DNA of 64,000 nt from Terriglobia bacterium (GTDB lineage Bacteria > Acidobacteriota > Terriglobia > Bryobacterales > Bryobacteraceae). This document shows positions 43,569-53,252 of this stretch, in pieces (position 1 is the first letter of the stretch; each line of letters begins with the position of its first letter). The notes under the pieces are model-generated. The model had not been told where the DNA came from, searched no databases, and saw only the letters and a program-made list of their open reading frames with translations. The stretch lies in the NCBI GenBank assembly GCA_020073445.1, contig JAIQFE010000006.1:124001-188000 (forward strand). Reading direction: 5' to 3'. Position numbers and translations under genes: made by a program.

Positions 43569-46345
43569 CCCAGCATGTCCCTCAGTGCGGCCGAGCATGA
43601 GTCGCACACGGTGGGAAACTCGGCGTCCTTACCTACCGCGGTTGAATATTTCCAGCAGCGCTCGCATTTGACGCCATCGGCACTTTCGATAATCGCGCGT
43701 AATTCTTCACCTGGCTCGAGCACCACTTGCGATACGATGAACACCGAAGGTAGCTCCGCCTCGAATCCCTTGTAGCCCTGCAGCCGGACTCGCGCTTCGA
43801 GCGATGTTCCGATGAGCTTGGCCTGACGCGCTTCTTCCAGAGCCTTCAATACCACGTCGCGAACTTCCATGAGCCGATCCCATTCGGCAAGCTTCGCCGC
43901 GGGCAGGCCGGATGCGACTTCTTCAGGCTCAGGCAGCAGCGCCAGATGGACGCTGTCCGGAGCGCCGGCTGGCTTCGCCGTGTGGCTCCAGACTTCTTCG
44001 GTGGTGAACGCCAGCAGTGGCGCCATCAATCGCACCAAGGCATAGTGAACCTTATAGAGCGCCGATTGCCCGCTTCTGCGCTCGCGGCTCGACGTAGCGG
44101 CCGTGTAGAGACGGTCCTTGAGAATGTCGAAGTAGCGCGCGCTCAGGTCGGCCGTAGTGAAATCGTAGATCGCTCGGTAGACTTTGTGGAATTCGAGCGT
44201 GTCATACCACCCACGGCAACGGCGGACCAGGTCTTCGGTCCGCGCCAGAATCCAGCGGTCGATTTCAAGCATCTCCGCCACCGGCACGGCGTCTTTTTCA
44301 GGATTGAAATCGTGCAGATTTCCGAGCGCGTAGCGGAATGTGTTGCGCAGCTTGCGATACGCCTCGATCAAGCGATCCAGAATCGTGTTCGAGAGGCGCA
44401 CGTCTTCGGTGAAGTCGATGGAGGCGACCCACAGACGCAGCACATCGGCGCCGTACTTGTTGACGATCTTCTCTGCCGCCTCGCTCCCGCTCGATTTCGA
44501 AAGCGCGCGCCCTTCGCCGTCGAGGGTCCAGCCGTTGGTCGCGGTCGCGCGATACGGAGCGCCGCCCTTCAGCGCGACACCTACCAGGAGCGAGCTGTGG
44601 AACCAGCCGCGATACTGGTCGCCGCCTTCGAGATACATGTCGGCAGGCCAGGGAAGGGAATTCTTCTCGGTGAGCACCGCCAGATGGCTTACGCCGGAAT
44701 CGAACCAGACATCCAGAATGTCGGTTTCCTTGCGGAACGATGTGCTTCCGCATTTCCCGCACTTAGCATCTGGCCCGCCGAGTTCCGCGGCCGATTGCGA
44801 ATACCACACGTCCACACTGTTATGACGGAACTGGTCGACTACGCGATCCAGAATCTTGCGATCCGTGAGCGGTTCCTGGCAGCCTTCGCAATAGAACACG
44901 ATGATCGGCACGCCCCACAGCTTCTGGCGCGAGATGCACCAGTCGGGCCGCGTCGCGATCATGTTCGAAATGCGCTCCTGGCCCCAGGAAGGCGTCCACT
45001 TCACGGTCTTGATGGCTTCGAGGGCACGCTCGCGCAGATTGTTGCGGTCCATGCCGATGAACCACTGTTCGGTGGCGCGGAAGATGGTCGGGTGGTGGCA
45101 GCGCCAGCAATGCGGATAGCTGTGCTCGATATTCTTTTCGGCCAGGAGCGCCCCGGCGTTTTTCAGGATCTCGATGACCAGCGGGTTCGCCTGCCAGATC
45201 GTTTTGCCCAGGAGTTCCTCGGGCAGCTTTCCCGCGGCGCCTTCGGCCGCGAAGAATTTTCCCGCGCCGTCGACCGGGCAATACACCGGAAGACCGTAGG
45301 TTTGTCCGATGACGTAATCTTCCTGCCCGTGGCCCGGAGCCGTGTGAACCGCGCCCGTTCCCTGTTCGAGCGTCACATGCTCGCCCAGAATGCCGATGGA
45401 ATCGCGTTCGAGAAACGGATGACGGAAAACGGTCTTATCTAATTTGGACCCTTGGAATTCCGCGAGTACCTGGACATCTTTCCAGCCGCAGTCGAGCGTT
45501 GTTTGCGCGAGCAGATCCTTGGCGACGACATACACATCGCCCGCGGTTTCCGCCGCCACATAGATGTAGCTGGGATGAAACGAGATCGCCAGGTTGGCCG
45601 GGATCGTCCATGGAGTCGTCGTCCAGATCAAGCCCCAGACGCGTTTGCCTTCTAGCGCAGGATCGATCGCGGCCGGATCCGACGTTAGTGCAAAACGAAC
45701 CCAAATCGAAGGGCTGGTATGGTTCTCGTACTCGACCTCGGCTTCGGCCAGCGCGGTGCGATCGTAAGTGCACCAGTTCACCGGCTTTAGGCCTTTGTAC
45801 ACGTAGCCTTTTTCCAGGAAATCGACGAAGGCGGCGGCGATCGTCGCTTCGTACTCGGCGCTCATGGTCAGATACGGATCGGCCCATCGTCCAAGCACGC
45901 CCAGCCGGATGAAATCCTTCTTCTGGAGGTCGACGTACTTGGCCGCGTATTTGCGGCAGGCCGCGCGGATCTCCACCGGCGACATGGTGGCGCGCTTGGA
46001 GCCCAGCTCGCTCTCGACCTTGTGCTCGATCGGCAGGCCGTGGCAATCCCAGCCGGGCACGTAGGGCGAGTCGTAGCCCTCCATGGTCTTCACCTTGACG
46101 ATGAAGTCCTTCAGCAGCTTGTTCAGCGCGTGCCCCAGGTGGATGTTGCCGTTGGCGTAGGGAGGCCCGTCGTGCAGGATGTAGGTGGGCTTGCCCAGCC
46201 GGGCCTCACGAATCTTGTTGTACAGCCCGATCTCGTCCCATTGGGCGAGTAGCCTGGGTTCTAACTGGCCCAGATTTGCCTTCATGGAGAAGTCGGTCTT
46301 GGGAAGGTGGACCGTTTTCTTCAGGTCGATTTTGGCGGATTCCAT
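43565..46345 (-). CDS. ileS: Isoleucyl-tRNA synthetase
   Basis: Class I synthetase charging tRNA-Ile, about 926 residues. The HIGH-type motif is HLGH (residues 69-72) in PPYANGNIHLGHALNK. The editing domain carries WTTTPWTIPANLA. The second catalytic signature, usually KMSKS, reads ALSKS here (GRALSKSSGSEA), keeping the key second Lys. A C-terminal zinc motif CERCWKYS...VCDSC is complete, as in bacterial type IleS sensitive to mupirocin. ATG 46345 was chosen, with AGAAG about nine bases upstream; the frame runs on to 46429. Overlaps lspA by four bases. Confidence 0.94.
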   Translation of the reverse strand: MESAKIDLKKTVHLPKTDFSMKANLGQLEPRLLAQWDEIGLYNKIREARLGKPTYILHDGPPYANGNIHLGHALNKLLKDFIVKVKTMEGYDSPYVPGWDCHGLPIEHKVESELGSKRATMSPVEIRAACRKYAAKYVDLQKKDFIRLGVLGRWADPYLTMSAEYEATIAAAFVDFLEKGYVYKGLKPVNWCTYDRTALAEAEVEYENHTSPSIWVRFALTSDPAAIDPALEGKRVWGLIWTTTPWTIPANLAISFHPSYIYVAAETAGDVYVVAKDLLAQTTLDCGWKDVQVLAEFQGSKLDKTVFRHPFLERDSIGILGEHVTLEQGTGAVHTAPGHGQEDYVIGQTYGLPVYCPVDGAGKFFAAEGAAGKLPEELLGKTIWQANPLVIEILKNAGALLAEKNIEHSYPHCWRCHHPTIFRATEQWFIGMDRNNLRERALEAIKTVKWTPSWGQERISNMIATRPDWCISRQKLWGVPIIVFYCEGCQEPLTDRKILDRVVDQFRHNSVDVWYSQSAAELGGPDAKCGKCGSTSFRKETDILDVWFDSGVSHLAVLTEKNSLPWPADMYLEGGDQYRGWFHSSLLVGVALKGGAPYRATATNGWTLDGEGRALSKSSGSEAAEKIVNKYGADVLRLWVASIDFTEDVRLSNTILDRLIEAYRKLRNTFRYALGNLHDFNPEKDAVPVAEMLEIDRWILARTEDLVRRCRGWYDTLEFHKVYRAIYDFTTADLSARYFDILKDRLYTAATSSRERRSGQSALYKVHYALVRLMAPLLAFTTEEVWSHTAKPAGAPDSVHLALLPEPEEVASGLPAAKLAEWDRLMEVRDVVLKALEEARQAKLIGTSLEARVRLQGYKGFEAELPSVFIVSQVVLEPGEELRAIIESADGVKCERCWKYSTAVGKDAEFPTVCDSCSAALRDMLG

Positions 46346-46445
46346 CGGGATATTCTTCTCATCGTAACCGATATGCCAGGTCTGGGTATAGAACCGCTTC
46401 AGAATCAATGGGCTAGCTACAGTACCCAAATGGCATACTTTGTTA

Positions 46446-46474
46446 TTGACAGCAGATGAAGTTCAGATTAAGAT
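46446..46474 (+). promoter_or_regulatory. Candidate promoter of carD
   Basis: A perfect -35 box TTGACA (46446-46451), 17 bases, then TAAGAT (46469-46474; four of six matches). Expected transcript start near 46481, giving a leader of about 47 bases before ATG 46528. Confidence 0.6.
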
Positions 46475-46527
46475 GCTCTGAGCCTATTTGGGCCGGCCAC
46501 GATCGCTCCGGCACAGGTGCTTCAGGG

Positions 46528-47037
46528 ATGACTTTCCAAGTTGGAGAGAAGGTGGTTTACCCCAATCACGGGGTCGCCACCATCGAGAATATCAGTTCGA
46601 GGGCCTTCGCGGGCAATCTCGAACGTTTTTACCTCCTCAAGATCACTTACAACAGCCTCACGGTGATGGTTCCGTTCTCGCACGTAGGAGAACTGCGCCT
46701 GCGCCGCGTCACCCGCAACGGTGAGATGGCTCGCGTGGTGAACTTCCTCTCGGAGGGCCGCTGTCCGCGCTACAGCGATTGGAAAGACCGCTTCAAGGAC
46801 AACACGGAGAAGATGCGCGACGGCAGCCTTCTGGCCGTGGCGGAAGTGCTCAAGAGCCTTCTGGTGCTGCAGTCGCAGAAGGTGCTATCGTTCCGCGAGA
46901 AGAAGATGCTGGATCGCGCCCGGCACATGCTGATCACGGAGCTTTCCACTTCGCGCGGCATGACCGAAGCGGAAGCGGCGCAGGTGCTCGAGAAGGCGCT
47001 GGTCAAGGCGCAGCTGCATCTGCCCGAGGCGCTGTAA
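46528..47037 (+). CDS. carD: CarD-family transcriptional regulator
   Basis: RNA-polymerase-binding protein, 169 residues, that stabilises open promoter complexes. The N-terminal Tudor-like interaction domain begins FQVGEKVVYPNHGVATIENI and resembles the domain inside Mfd at 14142-17555. The C-terminal helical domain (~70-169) binds DNA near the -10 fork; it includes RYSDWKDRFKDNTEKM and LSFREKKMLDRARHML. ATG 46528 was chosen because the domain starts there; an ATG at 46456 would fall before the predicted transcript start. Divergent from ileS. Likely a global factor for rRNA and housekeeping transcription. Confidence 0.9.
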   Translation: MTFQVGEKVVYPNHGVATIENISSRAFAGNLERFYLLKITYNSLTVMVPFSHVGELRLRRVTRNGEMARVVNFLSEGRCPRYSDWKDRFKDNTEKMRDGSLLAVAEVLKSLLVLQSQKVLSFREKKMLDRARHMLITELSTSRGMTEAEAAQVLEKALVKAQLHLPEAL

Positions 47038-47127
47038 TCACGCTTTCCGCTCCATAACTGTCGCGGCTCTTTAGGCTTTCCGAGCCGCGAGAGTCATCGA
47101 GCGGTTCTAATGTGCTAAAGCTGTAAT

Positions 47128-47229
47128 GTGAAGCGCTGGCCTTGGCAAGTATGGGTGATCATCGTTGCGCTGGCGGGCGTGGTGTGGGTGTTCGCCATGG
47201 TCCTCGTGGTCGCCAACGGCAGCGATTGA
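47128..47229 (+). CDS. 33-residue single-helix membrane peptide
   Basis: GTG 47128 to TGA 47229 encodes 33 residues: a basic, Trp-rich N-terminus (KRWPWQVW) followed by a hydrophobic helix of about 20 residues (VIIVALAGVVWVFAMVLVV) and a short polar end (ANGSD). Charge and length fit a single-pass inner-membrane small protein with the N-terminus inside. It lies 10 bases before the ATG of the YfhO-like gene, so the two may be cotranslated. No clear ribosome-binding site is seen. It could be chance, but hydrophobicity and spacing argue for a gene. Confidence 0.5.
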   Translation: MKRWPWQVWVIIVALAGVVWVFAMVLVVANGSD

Positions 47230-47239
47230 AGCTTCCGTC

Positions 47240-49354
47240 ATGCGTCCTCTAACCAGGCGGATCACGGTCGCCGCAGGTCTCTTTCTGCTGCTGGCCGCCG
47301 TTTATTGGAAGCTGCTTTTCTTTCCATCTCGATTCGTCTGGTTCGATCATTACGATCTTACGGAGCTGCAAATACCGCGGCTCCAGTTCTTCGCGCGAAG
47401 CCTTCATGCCGGGCACTTCCCCTTGTGGAATCCCTATATCTGGCTGGGACAACCTGTGCTTGGGTCGGGCCAGCCGGGTCCTCTGAATCCGCTGATCATT
47501 CTTTTCGCGCGGCTGCTTCCCTTGCGCGATAGGCTTCTCTCCTTCGCTGAACTGAACTGGCTCTACGTTACGCTCCATTTTCTCGCCGCGCTGTTCGCGT
47601 ACCGGTTCTGCCGGTATCTGGCGCTGCCGGTTCTGCCTTCGCTACTGGGAGCCGTCGGATTTTCCTGCACAGGATTCCTGGGGAGCGCCGCCTGGCTCGA
47701 TATCACGAGTGCGGTCGCGCTGACTCCGTTGGTTTTCTCTTTCGCATTTCGGCTTTGGACGGAAGACGGCATTTTGAAGCACGCCGCGCCTTTGGGGCTC
47801 GTCCTGGGACTTAGCTGGTGGACCGGGCACCATGAGATCCCGATGATCCTGTGTTATGCCGTGTTATTCGGCAGCGCGTGCGTCTTCGCGACTGGAAGGT
47901 CTTGGCGCGTGATCAAAGGCACTCTGCTGGCGTTCGCCCTCGCGATCTCGATCAGCGCGATTCAGACGCTGCCGTTCTACGAATTCGGCCACGCTTCCCG
48001 GCGCTGGGTGGGCGTCGCGAATCCGATTGGCTGGGCGGATAAGGTGCCGTACGAAGTGCACGCGCGCTACTCGCTGCCGTGGCTGGGATTGGCGGAATTC
48101 TTCGCTCCCGGGGGCGCTCCCGAGGACCATTGGACAGCCTTTGCCGGTATCACGATCCTGGTTCTCGCGATCGCGGCTCTGATCTATCGCTGGTCCGACC
48201 GGCGTGTGAGGATGCTGGGTTACCTGACGCTGGGATCGCTACTGTACGCCCTGGGCGCAAACACACCGCTGCACAGGTTGGCTTACGCAGTCCTCCCGCT
48301 TATGGAGAAGGCTCGCAGTCCCGGGCGGGGGATCTTTCTCGCGGGATTCGCGCTGAGCGCGCTGGCCGCCGTGGGAGCCGACTTGCTCATCCGCGGTTTG
48401 ATTCCGCGCCGTGCGATTTTGATTCCGGCGATTGCGGCGTTGGCGATGCTCGGCGTGTATTGGTCGGGGCGCGTGCCCGAGATGGAGTTCCCGGTCCAAG
48501 GCCCTTTTGTGGTGAAAGGCCATTTTGTAGTGAAAGGAATGATCGCGGCGTTCGTGCTCGGCGTCCTGATGTGGCGCAAGTTTGCCGTGTGGCCCGGAAT
48601 TGTCTTGCTCGGGCTGGTTGTAATCGAAGCCGGGACGGTTGCCGCGCATCGTATGACGGATCTCGATTCGGGCAACGCTGTGGTGGCTCCCTCGCTTCGG
48701 AAATATGCGGCTGTGGCCGGAAGTTTCCCGCGGAGCGGTCAGGGGCGGATTGTCTCCGATTACAACTCGCTCTATACCGATCTCGGCGATCTCTATGGAG
48801 TGGACGTGCTCCAATCGTTCGTTTCAGCAGTTCCGGAGCACGTGCTGCGCTTCGAGTTCGGGACTCCGCGAGTGCAGCAGTTACTGGGCGTAACATCCGT
48901 CGCCGGAGCGATGCCGCGTACATGGATCGTCCACCATGTAGTGCCCGCGAAGGATGTGGATGAGCTGAGGCGCCTGATTCAGGATCCCGCGCTGGATTTC
49001 GCCACAACGGCAATCTCCTTGGAGGCTCTCCCGCAGCTTGAAGAGTGCAGTGATTCCAGGGTTGTATCGTTCGATCGACCGGATAGCGACACGATGCGGA
49101 TCAATGCGGATCTGCGGTGCCGCGGGCTTCTGGTCGTAAGCGAAACGTTCTATCCGGGCTGGGAGGCGACGGTGGACGGCAAGCCGCAGCCGATTCACGA
49201 AGTCTTCGGCGCGTTGCGGGGAGTCGTGCTCGAGGCCGGGAGTCATCGAGTGGAGATGCGATATCGCCCGGGTGTGGTTATGCTCGGTGCCGCGTTGAGT
49301 TTTTCTGCGCTCGCGCTGGGTCTTGTGTTGATCGGGCGGGCGAGAAGATCTTAG
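47240..49354 (+). CDS. YfhO-like multi-pass membrane protein (GT-C type)
   Basis: A 704-residue membrane protein with about 13 helices and a C-terminal periplasmic domain (~560-670). The first loop reads FDHYDLTELQIPRLQFFARS and then HFPLWNPYIWLGQPVLGSG, the pattern of the YfhO family (FPxWNP with an acidic stretch before it). In Gram-positive bacteria YfhO glycosylates lipoteichoic acid; here a glycosyltransferase role in envelope glycan modification is likely but unproven. The C-terminal ETFYPGWEATVDGKPQPI is also characteristic of the family. ATG 47240 chosen; the frame extends to 47165 within the small peptide gene. Confidence 0.85.
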   Translation: MRPLTRRITVAAGLFLLLAAVYWKLLFFPSRFVWFDHYDLTELQIPRLQFFARSLHAGHFPLWNPYIWLGQPVLGSGQPGPLNPLIILFARLLPLRDRLLSFAELNWLYVTLHFLAALFAYRFCRYLALPVLPSLLGAVGFSCTGFLGSAAWLDITSAVALTPLVFSFAFRLWTEDGILKHAAPLGLVLGLSWWTGHHEIPMILCYAVLFGSACVFATGRSWRVIKGTLLAFALAISISAIQTLPFYEFGHASRRWVGVANPIGWADKVPYEVHARYSLPWLGLAEFFAPGGAPEDHWTAFAGITILVLAIAALIYRWSDRRVRMLGYLTLGSLLYALGANTPLHRLAYAVLPLMEKARSPGRGIFLAGFALSALAAVGADLLIRGLIPRRAILIPAIAALAMLGVYWSGRVPEMEFPVQGPFVVKGHFVVKGMIAAFVLGVLMWRKFAVWPGIVLLGLVVIEAGTVAAHRMTDLDSGNAVVAPSLRKYAAVAGSFPRSGQGRIVSDYNSLYTDLGDLYGVDVLQSFVSAVPEHVLRFEFGTPRVQQLLGVTSVAGAMPRTWIVHHVVPAKDVDELRRLIQDPALDFATTAISLEALPQLEECSDSRVVSFDRPDSDTMRINADLRCRGLLVVSETFYPGWEATVDGKPQPIHEVFGALRGVVLEAGSHRVEMRYRPGVVMLGAALSFSALALGLVLIGRARRS

Positions 49355-49485
49355 GCTGGCAGAGGCCTGATTGGGATTCCCTGCCTCCAGCCATTCATCA
49401 GGCGTGCCTGAGCCGCGCGGGGTGCGCGGAATTGCATGGGAATCAGCTTGGGCTAGCCGGCATTGAGAGGATTGCTGGAAAGTTG

Positions 49486-50397
49486 ATGCAACTTTTTCAG
49501 CGATACAAGGCTTCCTTCCTGTTCACGCGGATTGAAAAGAGTCATCTGGTTGCAACGAAGTTTGTTGACACACTCCTAGACAGCGGGTTGAACAAGGCCG
49601 TGTCGGCATTCCACTACGGAGTGCGGTTCAACCGCCTCTACTTTGCGCACGTTGTCATTGCGCTCCTGGATGATGATGACCGCGAAGAGTTCTGGGCGAT
49701 CTATGACGCCGCTGATGCCAAAGCGTTCGTTCGGATACTACAACGACTCGAAGGTCGTATCCACTCTCTTGTGAACGACAATCGTACGCATCAACTGCTT
49801 CTCGACGCGGTAGGCTGGGCGATTTCAAACCCCACGCTTTTGCTGGAAGGCACGCGGTCGCCCCTTGATTCTCCCAACATCGTGGCGTTGGCCCTTCTCA
49901 TTCATGAACTACACCGTGCGAATGAAGACGGCACCCTTTCTATCCGGACCTTCATTCACGATGAACAGCAGCAGTTCGGCAAGCATCTAAAGATGGCATT
50001 CGACGTGAGTAAGCGTTTTGGCCATGTTGATGCCACCAGTCCCCTGGCTGAAATGGTCAATGTCAAAGAAATGGCGACTTTCGACTGTGAGTTTCGAGTT
50101 TCAAGCTCAAAGGCTTCATTCGGTCTGCAGGTCCTCGATGTCGCGCTTTGGCTCACTAAGAGATTCACAGATAATCCCGATTCGGTGCGCGGCAGGTGCA
50201 GAGATCTCGCTGAGCTTATTCTCAGGTGCGGATTCATTTCTCACTTTACCCAAGACTCAATGTGGCAGGAGGTTGTTCGCGGCTATGAAGAGCTTCAGTC
50301 CGCGCCCCGTTTGACTCGCGAACAAGAACGGAAAGGGCGTGAACTCCTTCAGGAGTTGGAAGAGCATAGACTCAAACGGATGCGGATTGCCTCCTGA
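49486..50397 (+). CDS. DUF3800-like protein, probably N-terminally truncated
   Basis: From ATG 49486 a 303-residue soluble protein. The pattern FIHDEQQQFGKHLKMAFDV and the following LQVLDVALWLTKR resemble the C-terminal two thirds of DUF3800 proteins (RNase H-like fold, often found in defence islands). The usual N-terminal YxDESG start is missing. The frame upstream of the ATG continues with domain-like residues (CAELHGNQLGLAGIERIAGK, from about 49425) back to the end of the YfhO gene and then becomes a shadow. The gene thus looks cut at its 5' end near 49355-49425. Third positions are more AT-rich than in neighbours, suggesting transfer. It may be a pseudogene. Confidence 0.55.
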   Translation: MQLFQRYKASFLFTRIEKSHLVATKFVDTLLDSGLNKAVSAFHYGVRFNRLYFAHVVIALLDDDDREEFWAIYDAADAKAFVRILQRLEGRIHSLVNDNRTHQLLLDAVGWAISNPTLLLEGTRSPLDSPNIVALALLIHELHRANEDGTLSIRTFIHDEQQQFGKHLKMAFDVSKRFGHVDATSPLAEMVNVKEMATFDCEFRVSSSKASFGLQVLDVALWLTKRFTDNPDSVRGRCRDLAELILRCGFISHFTQDSMWQEVVRGYEELQSAPRLTREQERKGRELLQELEEHRLKRMRIAS

Positions 50398-50428
50398 ATT
50401 CGACGTACGAGTTGCGCGAGTTTTAGGT

Positions 50429-50632
50429 TCACCCAACCGTTACCTCGACGAGTTTCGCATCCGCAGGCAAGTGAAGGTCGGTGGGCGCCAGGTACAATCG
50501 GATGGCTTCTGCGATTCCCAGCCGGGCTTCTTCCTCTGTTGTTCCAGCTGAAGTGCATCCCGGCAGCGCCGGACAGACGGCGGACCAGCTTTGTGTTTCA
50601 GCGTCGTATTCGAGAATCACGCGGAACTTCAT
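50429..50632 (-). CDS. HicB-like antitoxin without HicA partner
   Basis: A 67-residue protein with the HicB core: FRVILEYDAETQSWSAVCPA, then LPGCTSAGTTEEEARLGIAEAI. ATG 50632 begins directly at the conserved start. HicB normally neutralises and represses HicA, a small mRNA interferase encoded next to it. No HicA-like frame (with GS/H double-stranded RNA-binding fold) was found on either side, so this is a lone HicB; it also lacks the usual C-terminal DNA-binding domain. It is convergent with the DUF3800-like gene, 31 bases apart. Solitary HicB-like proteins are common and may have other tasks. Confidence 0.75.
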   Translation of the reverse strand: MKFRVILEYDAETQSWSAVCPALPGCTSAGTTEEEARLGIAEAIRLYLAPTDLHLPADAKLVEVTVG

Positions 50633-50667
50633 GCCCACAAGTATATCGGGATCATTAGCGGCAGGCG

Positions 50668-50755
50668 TCGAGAAGAATCTCGACACGGCACGCAAGAGTG
50701 CGTGCGCCACGTGGCGCGAACTTTAGTTTGCCGCGTCGGCACTCCTGCCGACGCC
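50668..50755. repeat. Cluster of four stem-loops between hicB and kdsA
   Basis: GTCGAGA/TCTCGAC (50668-50685), GCACGCA/TGCGTGC (50689-50706), GCGCCAC/GTGGCGC (50705-50718, perfect palindrome) and GCGTCGGCA/TGCCGACGC (50734-50755). The last one stands 14 bases after the kdsA stop and could terminate that operon. Four stems in 88 bases are more than a terminator needs. Confidence 0.75.
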
Positions 50756-50769
50756 TCTTGATAACGGCG

Positions 50770-51575
50770 TCAGCGCGCCGCCGAAGAGATACGCTGCAGC
50801 TTTCGCATCAACCCTTCGAGCTTATCGAGCCGCAGGGCATTTGCGCCATCCGACAAAGCTCGCTCCGGGGCCTCGTGCACTTCGATGAACACGGCGTCGA
50901 CGCCCACGGCCACAGCCGCACTCGCCAACGGCTCGATGAACTCCGGTTGTCCGCCCGAAGCTATCCCGTTTGCACCCGGCAACTGAACGCTGTGCGTCGC
51001 GTCGAACACCACTGGCCATCCGAAGCCCTTCATCATCGCCAGACCGCGCATGTCGACCACCAGATTGTTGTAGCCGAAGGAAGTGCCGCGCTCGGTGAGC
51101 AGAATCCGATTGTTGCCGGTGGAGGCGACCTTATCGGCCGCGTGCCGAATGTCGGCAGGCGCAACGAATTGGCCCTTCTTGATGTTGACCACGCGTCCCG
51201 TCTTGCCCGCCTCGACCAGGATATCGGTCTGGCGGCACAGGAACGCCGGGATCTGGATAATGTCCACCGATTCGGCTGCGAGCGCAGCCTGCCCGGGCTC
51301 GTGAATGTCCGTGAGGACGGCGATGCCACGGTCGCGAACCCCCTTCAGGATGCGCAAACCTTCTTTAATCCCAGGTCCGCGATAGGAATTCACACTCGAG
51401 CGGTTCGCTTTATCGAACGACGCCTTGAATATAAACGCGGCTTCTAGCCGCTTCGAAAGCGTCGATAGCGCGGATGCGAGCATGTTGACGTGCGCCTCGC
51501 TCTCGATCACGCACGGTCCGGCGATCAACGCCAGCGGTCCGCCGCCGCCAATTTTGACTGTTGGAGTAATGTTCA

Positions 51576-51576
<1 letters not shown>
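50770..51576 (-). CDS. kdsA: 3-deoxy-8-phosphooctulonate (Kdo-8-phosphate) synthase, metal-dependent type
   Basis: Condenses phosphoenolpyruvate with arabinose-5-phosphate to Kdo-8-phosphate, the first step to Kdo of the lipopolysaccharide core. 268 residues, TIM barrel. Signatures: IAGPCVIESE, FKASFDKANRSS, RGPGIKEGL, FDATHSVQLPG and IEVHEAPERALSDGAN. The Cys in GPCVIES, with the His, Glu and Asp in the later motifs, marks the metal-dependent class as in Aquifex; the metal-independent E. coli type has Asn at the Cys position. GTG start overlaps the pyrG stop by one base. Third gene of kdsB-pyrG-kdsA. Confidence 0.94.

Positions 51577-53252
<1,676 letters not shown>

Noticed and set aside
43946-45442. 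A 498-codon plus-strand frame inside ileS
   Set aside because: Antisense shadow; the minus strand encodes a complete synthetase with all motifs.
50633-50769. Possible HicA gene upstream of HicB
   Set aside because: No frame of 50-80 codons is open in this stretch; it is filled by hairpins.
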